Shown: piece after piece, positions 57,103 through 64,000 of the stretch | How positions within the stretch are numbered: the first letter of the stretch is position 1 | Layout of the letters: every line of letters starts with the position of its first letter | NCBI GenBank assembly: GCA_030295235.1 | Contig: AP026125.1 | Location: 744,001 to 808,000 of the forward strand | Length of the DNA stretch: 64,000 nt | From: Fistulifera solaris | Taxonomy: Eukaryota > Bacillariophyta > Bacillariophyceae > Naviculales > Stauroneidaceae | Reading direction: 5' to 3' | Position numbers and translations under genes: made by a program | The notes under the pieces: generated by a model | What the model was told of the DNA's origin: nothing | The model's input: the letters and a program-made list of their open reading frames with translations, nothing else | The model's database searches: none

Positions 57103-57787
57103 CGTTGATGAGAGCTTGAGAGATTGCTGTTGATAGTTTTGGGGAACGATTGCAAATTGTGAGCTCAAACCGAGGAGAATGAAACGAGTTCGTTTCAATT
57201 ATGCCCATACAAAAGTCTTGGGTCATAATTCAGAGAGGTCCCGTATGATGTTTTGCCTACAATTGTGTACAATCTGTGCACAACAAAGATAAAGAAAGAA
57301 GGGAGCCCGAATAGATCGAGCAGCGTAAATCGATGTGATTGGACACAAAATTTAGACATGCTCGTGACAACGACTAACGTCATCCTCATTTACGACCAAC
57401 AGATTTTTCATGCCTTCTAACGAGGTTATTCACTCATGCCTTCTTTTCATCAGTTGTTATTCATTTATTCATTCATCTTTCTTTGTTTCAACGATTATGA
57501 TTGAACAAGATTTTTTCAAACTTTTGAAAGATGATTGGTCTACTATTTCATTCATACATTATTTTGTTCACGTTTTCCACCATAAGGATGGCTCGACAGC
57601 GGGTACCGGTTCTCACAAGGACGAAAAATAACGCCGACCACCTCATCTTTTTTCGTCCACCCTATAACACCGTCACCACGATGCCTTGTTCCCTTCAATG
57701 CTCTTTACAATCATGAATCATTGTTGAAGGAAACCTTCATTAGTGCATTTAGCCGCTACAACACCCGTACGAGCGGAAGGAGGTACA
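57103..57787. other. Divergent promoter region, PDCRLCPNDDD protein / SDR2
   Basis: About 685 AT-rich bases with ttcatt/attcatt-rich stretches near 57455-57560. No gene or clear repeat recognised. Confidence 0.4.
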
Positions 57788-59050
57788 ATGATACGTTACA
57801 TTCTTCTCTCTGTACTCTTTGCCGATGCATTTGCGTTCTCGGGCATGGCCCGTAATCATCGAGCGTCTTCGCGTTTATTTGCACAACAACAAGCTGTCGC
57901 GTGTCCATTGACCGGCGGAAACAAGCCATTCACTCCAGCGCCTGGAAGCTTAGAGGGTCAAACGATTGTCATAACTGGCGGAACGGGTGGGTTAGGGCTC
58001 GAGTCGGCCAAGCGTCTCGCCGTCGGTGGTGCATCCATTCTTTTGACGGCACGATCCGTCGAAAAGGCCGAACGGGCCGTATCGGAAGTCAAGAAGTACG
58101 CAAGAGAGAATAATGTCATGAATGAAAAAGTATCGTTCAAACTGCTCGATCTAGATAATTTACAAGATGTACGAAATGTTTTGGAAACATGGAAGGACGT
58201 TGATAAAATTGACGTTCTGTTGAATAATGCAGGTATCATGGCGCTCCCAAAACTGGAACTGACAGTGGATGGCTTTGAAAGACAAATGCAATCAAATCAT
58301 CTCGGTCATTTTGCTCTGACGGCGTTACTGTCCTCGAAACTGGCACCGGACGCTCGTGTCATCAATGTTTTCCAGTAGCGCGCACCAGTTCGCGCCCAAA
58401 GGAATGCTTTCAGGAGATGCATTGTGGAAACCTGACTCGTTCAATTACTCTGGATGGCCTGTCTATGGTCAATCCAAACTTGCCAACATTCTGTTTACGA
58501 AGGAGCTGCAAAGACGATGCGAGGCGGCAGGCAAAGACTGGTACGTAGATATTGCACATACCTACCCTTTTCGCTATCGGACGACTCATCCTTTGTTGTG
58601 TTAGGACTGTCGCATGTTTGCATCCTGGTGTAGTTGCCACTGGTAAGTAGACGTGTTTATACAAACCTTAGATCGTCCACACTGCACACTAATCTCCACC
58701 TTGTGACTATGACAGATCTCGGAAGATACATCATTGGCAATGAACGATACGACGAAATGAAAAAGGAAATGGAAACGTTCTTGCTACTTTATTGAGCAAC
58801 GCTTTTAGCGCTTTTTTAAAAACACCAGAAGATGGGGCGACGACTCAAATATGGTTAGCCGCTCGTCAAGACCAGAAATCGAACATGAATGTCCGCGGCG
58901 AGTACCTGAGTGATTATAAAGTGCAAGTTTTGGCTGATTATGCGACCGATGCTTCTGCTGCGAAGCAGCTCTGGAAAGAAAAGCGAAGAACGGTCTCAAA
59001 TATCCTTTGGCTTTTAGCACAACAGGACTTTGTTGTTGTATATATTGAAT
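57788..59050 (+). CDS. Short-chain dehydrogenase/reductase 2, predicted plastid stroma
   Basis: Paralogue of the SDR at 53501. The start at 57788 is MIRYILLSVLFADAFAFSGM, a signal peptide with an ASAFAP-like ADAF-F site and a basic transit region (ARNHRASSRLFAQ), but no twin-arginine segment. Catalytic motifs are ITGGTGGLGLESA, NNAGIMA, ARVINVSS after correction, and VYGQSKLANILF (Tyr and Lys). Introns are inferred at 58542-58604 and 58643-58715, flanking a 38-nt exon (WTVACLHPGVVAT). DGATTQIWLAARQDQKSNMN matches the end of SDR1. One extra T at 58370 (tttt) and further one-base shifts near 58790 and 58980 interrupt it. The 3' end is therefore approximate. With more breaks than its neighbours, partial decay cannot be excluded. 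Confidence 0.82.
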
Positions 59051-59062
59051 AGATTTGCATTT

Positions 59063-60075
59063 TTATGAAGCTTCTGGTATCCGTGGTAGTCCATCCTGTG
59101 GAATCGTGTACCATTTCTGTTGATAACGACAGCATATGTGCATTACTCTATGAAGCGAGTCATTCATCTTCTGTCTATCGCCCGGTAGACTTTTGTCGTC
59201 AAATCCACCGACGGCCGGCCATGTCAACTCGGGTTGTTCATCGTAAACAATAGTCATAGCTCCTCCGCAGCTAGGACAAAAATGTCTCTGACCGTGGGTT
59301 GTTGTGCGTGTCAAATCAGGAGGACCGTAACGTCTTGCACCGGCAAATCCACCTTCTTGAATACGAGTCGTCCATTTCATGTCCGTGTTCGAGGCGGGCA
59401 TCCACGTCATGAATGGGCCGCCGGAAAACTTTCGACATAAACGACAGTAACAATGTTGCATTTCCGTGGGAATCTCTGCGTCGAGATCGTATTGGACGGT
59501 TCCACAGGAGCATCGAGCCGAAACTTGAAGTCTCTTTTCGAAACCTTCCGTATAGTCTGCATTGGGAAGGCAGTTGCCCAACCGACTTTGTCGTGTTCTT
59601 GCCATTGATGTCGATGGAACCTCCACATGGCCGCCAAGTTTTCAGGGATACTGTCGTCCAGCATCGGGCCCATATTGACCAAAACCTGATTCGTCTGAAA
59701 GATGCGCGAAGCTAGCTTCGACGAGCATTTCCGGCATCGAATTCGCTCCACCTCACCAGCCTCATTACACGTGTCACGGAACGTGTCTACTTCTCCCACA
59801 ATGGAAACTCTATCGGCGGGGATTGCTAGATAACTAACAAAGGCGGACGTATGATACTTGCGACATTTCGGACAATGGCAATCGGATGCCTTTGTTTCAT
59901 GGGTTACGGCCGCGACAGGAAACTCCAAATGTAACTGACCACAGGCACAATCTGACACTATGCGAGGCGAAAAACCGGTCGTCATCATTGCCAATGTGTA
60001 AAAATTGGGTCTCAGTATCAACGCAAGCAGAAAAAGAACCAAGGAAGCCCTGGCTCTTCTCGGTGAGTCGAGCAT
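59063..60075 (-). CDS. Protein with two GFA (glutathione-dependent formaldehyde-activating/CENP-V) zinc domains
   Basis: About 337 residues. The start at 60075 is MLDSPRRARASLVLFLLALI, with one hydrophobic N-terminal segment (anchor or signal). Domain 1 has the GFA zinc ligands SDCACGQLHLEF, DCHCPKCRKYH and RCRKCSSKLASRIF. Domain 2 has SARCSCGTVQYDL, HCYCRLCRKFSGGPFMTWMP and FCPSCGGAM. GFA domains bind Zn and were named for glutathione-formaldehyde adduct formation, though most members are uncharacterised. The frame shifts by one base between domains, near 59560 (a CCC run, ttcccaat); adding one C reads AFPNADYTEGFEKRL and gives 338 codons. So it is most likely one double-domain protein, not two overlapping genes. 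Confidence 0.85.
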
Positions 60076-60340
60076 CTATTTATCTTCGAAGGACTATCAT
60101 CAATTATTATGAAAGTGAATGGTGGGTGTTTTTTTGTTTGAGTTTTTGATGGCTGACACCACGAGCGGCGTACTGGCGATCTCGGCTCTAAGTAACAGTC
60201 TCGTACTTTGGCCTTCTGGGACATTTGAGTAATAAGTAGAGCAACTAAACTTGGATACTTAGGAAAAGAAAGGCCTCATACATCCAAAATTAGTACAATC
60301 GTACGCGTCAGCCAGTCAGCCTTTCTTTGTTTTTTTTTAA
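60076..60340. other. Intergenic, promoter side of the double-GFA gene
   Basis: About 265 bases. Nothing recognised apart from a T-run at 60331 that borders the inverted-repeat element. Confidence 0.4.
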
Positions 60341-61156
60341 GACCCCGTCCGGCGAAATTGGGGCCCTTTTGGGGGTTAAAATTGCTAGAAACCGTGATAG
60401 TGAAAAACACGGTTTTGTCTCCTAGCGTATAAAACATGATAAAAATAAAACAACATTCTTCCTATTAAAAAACGAAATCGAACGATATGTCGGACGTCTC
60501 CAACGCCCAAAAATTGAGCAAAATACGACCATTACCAAATTCACAACAAAATGTGAAGTGATTATTGAACGCTACGTAAATCCTCTAATAACTGCTGCTT
60601 CTATAAACATTTAACAGGGAATAGTCCACAAGTGACACTTAAAGAGGATGTTTAACGGTTGATTGTTGTTTGGGCCGCTGTGAAAGAGAAAACGAAGCAG
60701 AAAGAGCGACCCCAAGATTTTCAAGACGACAAAATCAACAATAAACCCTTCTTTTGTCACCGTGTGGCACAAATCTTTGCCCCCAGCACTAGCATTCCAT
60801 CAACCACGTTATGGGGATCATATTCTACCAAAAGAGCGATCTGAAAGTGGTCTTTCAAGTCAATTTTAATCAAGTTTCTTGCTCAACGGCCGAATGTTTT
60901 TGAGCGAGAAGTCGCGTTGTGACAATGTGTTTTATGCGCAGCGGTACCTGTCTATGCTTCGACCGTTACAAAAAGTCTATGTTTTTGCTTCAAAATTTAG
61001 TTAATATCGACGAAACTAGCAAAAGTAAAATTATACATCGCAATAACTTTTTAAAAGCTATCGATTGATGTAATTTTTATCAAAATCGAAGAATTTTTTT
61101 TCGTGGGAACTCAGATCCTAGCAATTTTCGGCACCCCAAATTCGCCGGACCGGGTC
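60341..61156. mobile_element. Non-autonomous inverted-repeat DNA element flanked by TTAA
   Basis: The left end is gaccccgtccggcgaaattg at 60341. The right end, read in reverse complement, is gacccggtccggcgaatttg, ending at 61156. The 23-base termini (through gggg) differ at two positions, and inner flanks share aaaattgctag. TTAA abuts both ends (60337-60340 and 61157-61160), as for piggyBac- or Kolobok-type insertion. The 816-bp interior is AT-rich with no transposase frame, so it fits a MITE. Superfamily is not decided. The inner arms are also close to complementary beyond the termini. Confidence 0.78.
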
Positions 61157-61160
61157 TTAA

Positions 61161-61598
61161 AAAAAATTAAAAAGATCATGCATGATGCATGATGCATGCA
61201 TGCTGCCTGATGAAAGAGATGAATGATCAATGATCAATGATAAATCAAATGGCCTTGACGACCTCCAGCATGAAAAGAACATCATCAGAAACAAGAATTT
61301 ATTGGTGCTTACAATCCAAAACATATTTTACAACACACTTCTTTTCGTCCGAAAAAGCAGACTCACTGATTGATGAGCAAGGTGCTGACAATTTGCGGCA
61401 TATCTTAGAACGTCGTGACAGTCCCACTGATTTTCGCGCCCCTCTTTCTACAAACGATAGAACACCATTTATTAGGAGACTACAGATGAGTTTTTTCGGA
61501 CTTCGGGCTGCTCTATAAGAGGTCGTCGTTGAGTAATCAAGTTTAAGTCTAGTAAAGTCACCGTTGCGCCAATGTAATTATCTTCAATGGTTCTCAGT
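61161..61598. other. Intergenic, ATGC-rich microrepeat
   Basis: A catgcatgatgcatgatgca-type run lies at about 61177-61205. A 93-residue open frame at 61237-61518 has no recognisable motif and is not called. Confidence 0.4.
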
Positions 61599-62222
61599 TC
61601 AATCAATTGCTTTCATTTTCATCCTTTCAATAGCTTCCACAACATTACCGTCACATTGTTCTAAAGCTCGCAACATGGCCACAAAGCCCATATTTGGGGA
61701 CACCTTTGGTCGAACACTACGAAGAATCTCCATGGCTTCTTCGAGTGTTTTGACCTTCTTACGAGAGAGCAACCAAGCAGCAACCACAGAAGCCGATCGC
61801 GAAATACCAAAGGCACAGTGAACCAGACAGGCTCGAGGATAATCTTCTTCGGAAGAGGTCAGGATTACTGAGTCAATGACGTTTAAGATTTCATCCAAAC
61901 GAGTTGAAAGGAGTTCTGCTTGTGAGCGATCAGCCAGCTCCCACATTACGCGCTTTTCTATCCGGACTGAGTCGTTTTCAATTTCATTAAGGCAATCTTG
62001 TGCAAAGTCTCTTGATTGGGCCGACTGAAGCACCGAAATAACGGTCCAACTGCGAGCAATCTTTCTGATTTCTTTTAGGGCTTTTAGGCCCCCTAGCCAC
62101 AGGCCAGGCCATACTTCCGCCAATTCTGTCGTGTTATAATCTTCGTTTGCTGAGTGGATAATCGACATCGTCGATTGATTGCATGTGTCGAAGGAGAAAA
62201 CGATGTTTTCGTCGATCATCAT
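61599..62222 (-). CDS. Dual-specificity protein phosphatase
   Basis: Cys-dependent phosphatase of the atypical DUSP type, 207 residues from ATG at 62222 (MMIDENIVFSFDTCNQ). An in-frame ATG at 62163 could also serve. The DUSP fold is evident from VWPGLWLGGLKALKE (the lead strand) through TRLDEILNVIDSVILTSSEE to the P-loop VHCAFGISRSASVVAAWLL, a full H-C-x5-R-S with catalytic Cys and Arg. KTLEEAMEILRSVRPKVSPN then matches the family's R-P-x-x-x-P-N-x-G-F ending (NMGFVAMLRAL). The Asp general acid is probably in ELADRSQ. The frame stays open upstream to 62348 without an ATG, so an upstream exon is possible. Confidence 0.9.
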   Translation of the reverse strand: MMIDENIVFSFDTCNQSTMSIIHSANEDYNTTELAEVWPGLWLGGLKALKEIRKIARSWTVISVLQSAQSRDFAQDCLNEIENDSVRIEKRVMWELADRSQAELLSTRLDEILNVIDSVILTSSEEDYPRACLVHCAFGISRSASVVAAWLLSRKKVKTLEEAMEILRSVRPKVSPNMGFVAMLRALEQCDGNVVEAIERMKMKAID

Positions 62223-63638
62223 CTCATCACCGACGCTTTTTCTTGTTTGTCTCGCAGACCTCAGACGTGCAGAAGGAGAGTGCGGCCACGATAAGGTTAG
62301 AAATGATACTCTGTCGATAAAGGATCTCGATCCCTCTTCGTGGTTCACCGTGCTCCTTAGTGGTTCTATTTCCGTTCGACCATGAAGGAATTAAGTTGAT
62401 AAAACACTACCAGTACAAGAGGTATATGGACCTCTTGAAACACTAAATCAAAGTCACTTCAAGAAAAGTAGCAAGAGGGCTTTCCTCGCTAAACGAAATG
62501 ACTCATGACTTAATCCAGTCGTGACAAAAGGTCGTCTTCACTTTGGGGTTATAGTAAATCAAAGTGTAAAAGGATCTCGAAGGCTTTCCCACGCAGCAAA
62601 TGCAGTAATGCATCTCAAAAAATGCGAATCGCTAGTACAATGCTTCAACAATATTACATTTTCTTATTTCCGTTCATGGAGCTATGTGTTGTCAATGCAA
62701 TCCATTTCGGTGTTTGGATTATGACACAGCCGGCAATGTCTTCGATTCCTGACCTTCATGTTTTTACTATGGTCCAAACAGTTGGTTGTACCAATCCACG
62801 ACTGGATTTCAGTCATGAGACTGCATCGATCCTTTTGTACAGGCAGCCCGCAGCGCAAATTTTTTGTCTTTTTCGCGTTTAACTATAGTCTCGTTATAAT
62901 AATAGATCTAAAGCTAATTAAGCTCTCACCTTAGAATTTCGCGCAATTGCGATTTCAGCCGGCAATGTCTTCGAGTCCTGACCTTCATGTTTTTACTATC
63001 ATCCAGACAGTTGGTTGTACCAATCCACGACTGGATTTCGTCATGACATGAGACGCATCGATCCTTTTGTACTGGTAGTCTACAAGTAGTCTACATGCAG
63101 CCTGCGGCGCGAAAAAAGCTGCGGCTAGAGTGGTAATAACGCAGAGAAAAGCATACTCGGAGATCTGTGGATTCATCAGAGCGCGCATGAGTCTTTCTCT
63201 GGTTCGGACGGTTAGTATGCTTCTCCGGAATCCAAGAGAAGGAATGTCAAGACGATTTCCTCCTCATTGGGAAACGGGTTCTGGACTTGCCCTCTACTAG
63301 CACCAGGGCTCTAGGGCTCTAGAACTTTTATACTTGGCAAAGTTCCAGATCGAAATCGGGGTATTTGGAAAAAAAGTCGAATGTCAAAATTGCATTCGAA
63401 CTCCAGGAAAATTAGGAATAAATATTTTTTTTAAAAAAAAGTGCTTTGTGCGCAATAATATTCGAAAACGTGAATTCGCCTGTGCGACATTTACGGGATG
63501 CGAGAGCGAGAAAGCAAGAAAGATGATGAATGAATGAATTGAATGGCAGTTGAGATTATACCTGGTATTTTTATATTAGTCCTGTCCAAGCTGGAGGGAA
63601 TCACACAACAGAAAAAGCGCGTTACCGCTTCTGTTATC
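62223..63638. other. Intergenic with dispersed-module copies
   Basis: No gene seen in 1.4 kb. A module copy lies at about 62500-62565 (ctcatgacttaatccagtcg ... cactttggggttatagtaaa). A direct pair lies at 62727-62850 and 62956-63080. The rest is AT-rich, including TTTAAAAAA runs near 63430. Confidence 0.6.
62727..63080. repeat. Direct pair of ~124-bp module copies
   Basis: 62727-62850 and 62956-63080 share cagccggcaatgtcttcga, tcctgaccttcatgttttta, cagttggttgtaccaatcc, acgactggattt and atcgatccttttgtac. Only small indels separate them, so the duplication looks recent. Confidence 0.88.
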
Positions 63639-64000
63639 ATGAACTCCTTCTGCACGGCCGTCCTTCTATCAATCCTGCTGCTTGTTCATCCCGCTGGAGC
63701 GTTTGTGCTACAGGGAAAGAACCTCCAACGCCCGACGGATCATCAATCATCATTCGCTCTTTTCTCGGCACGTCGCCCTGTGATAGCGGGAAACTGGAAA
63801 TTGAACCCTAAAAGTATCGCGGAGGCATCTCAATTACTCAAGCTTTTGCATGCAAACTTTGTTAATCATCGCACTCCAGCTCAACTGGACGTCGAAGTTG
63901 TTGTCTTTCCTCCTTTCCCTTTCCTTCTGGAAGCTCTCTTGGTGCTGCAAGGTTCTGGAATTAAGGTCGGAGCGCAGAATGTTGCGCTTCAGACATCAGG
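63639..64000 (+). CDS. Second plastid TPI copy, 5' part (continues past the window)
   Basis: The first 120 residues of a paralogue of the 10.2-12.1 kb gene, in opposite orientation. It begins MNSFCTAVLLSILLLVHPAG-AF (signal peptide and plastid site), then FSARRPVIAGNWKLNPKSIA, LLKLLHANFVNHRTPAQLDV and GIKVGAQNVALQTSG. By eye the mature coding region is over 90% identical in DNA to copy 1, with mostly third-position differences, while the signal/transit part has diverged more. Whether it too carries an SMP-30 domain lies outside the window. The upstream ATG of copy 1 is AAG here, fixing the start. Confidence 0.93.
   Translation, partial: MNSFCTAVLLSILLLVHPAGAFVLQGKNLQRPTDHQSSFALFSARRPVIAGNWKLNPKSIAEASQLLKLLHANFVNHRTPAQLDVEVVVFPPFPFLLEALLVLQGSGIKVGAQNVALQTS

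Noticed and set aside
55909-57108. 399-residue open frame on the + strand opposite the PDCRLCPNDDD gene
   Set aside because: It is a mirror of the minus-strand codons (repeated VGAQTAI-like strings are the complement of the repeated motif), has no signal or domain, and starts in non-coding AT-rich DNA.
61237-61518. 93-residue + strand frame between the inverted-repeat element and the phosphatase
   Set aside because: No domain, no targeting sequence, no homologous copy in the window; could be a chance frame.
1-64000. tRNA, rRNA or snRNA genes
   Set aside because: I looked for tRNA B-box-like and other RNA landmarks and found no stretch that folds convincingly; a covariance-model scan would be needed to exclude small RNAs.
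1-64000. Retroelement or viral remnants
   Set aside because: No reverse-transcriptase, integrase, capsid or long-terminal-repeat pattern was recognised; the only mobile element supported is the TTAA-flanked DNA element.

Overview
The window looks like nuclear DNA of a photosynthetic stramenopile, most probably a pennate diatom. This is inferred from four things. Genes are compact, with short GT-AG introns. Several proteins start with a signal peptide followed by an ASAFAP-like cleavage site with Phe at +1 (PAGA-F, VSA-F, ARA-F, ADAF-F, GSA-F), the diatom plastid-import signature. Fusion enzymes and typically eukaryotic complexes are present (CPSF1, CTR9, TIM21, p23, HSF). No prokaryotic operon structure is visible. 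The species cannot be named from the sequence alone.

Layout. 0-10 kb: a secreted copper-type LPMO (-), a heat-shock factor (+), an MFS transporter carrying an inserted Sec14/CRAL-TRIO domain (+), a palindrome-bearing minisatellite, and a PfkB sugar/nucleoside kinase (+). 10-17 kb: a plastid TPI fused to an SMP-30/gluconolactonase-like domain (-), a small membrane protein (+), a plastid-type glyoxylate/succinic-semialdehyde reductase (+) and a sugar-phosphate cyclase of the DHQS/EEVS superfamily (+). 17-31 kb: CTR9 (-), a ~220-bp satellite, a MaoC-like hotdog protein (+), p23 (-), NAD(P)HX epimerase copy 1 (-), a second, unrelated ~225-bp satellite, TIM21 (+), and NAD(P)HX epimerase copy 2 (+). 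31-45 kb: an eight-exon SulP-STAS-cNMP transporter (-), a putative mitochondrial RRM protein (+), a METTL21-type methyltransferase (-), an F-box-like/TBC Rab-GAP (+), a plastid NDP kinase (-) and a CDV3-like protein (+). 45-64 kb: two hypothetical proteins, CPSF1 (-), two related plastid SDRs (+) flanking a secreted protein with four PDCRLCPNDDD motifs (-), a double-GFA protein (-), a TTAA-flanked inverted-repeat element, a dual-specificity phosphatase (-), and the 5' part of a second, inverted TPI copy at the right edge.

The genes do not form one pathway. The window is an ordinary gene-dense region with three local duplications (TPI, NAXE, SDR) and unusually rich intergenic repeat structure. 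A ~65-bp palindromic module is both dispersed and amplified into a satellite, and two satellites sit in divergent promoter intervals. The strongest novelty candidates are the transporter with an inserted lipid-binding domain (4.6-7.7 kb), the PDCRLCPNDDD protein (56.0-57.1 kb), and hairpin repeats whose stem flanks change in a compensating way (8.3-9.0 and 29.3 kb).

Caution: about twenty single-base frameshifts interrupt otherwise intact, conserved and often essential genes. Most sit in homopolymer runs, and correcting each by one base restores a whole reading frame. I read them as uncorrected sequencing errors rather than decay, so gene boundaries below span them.
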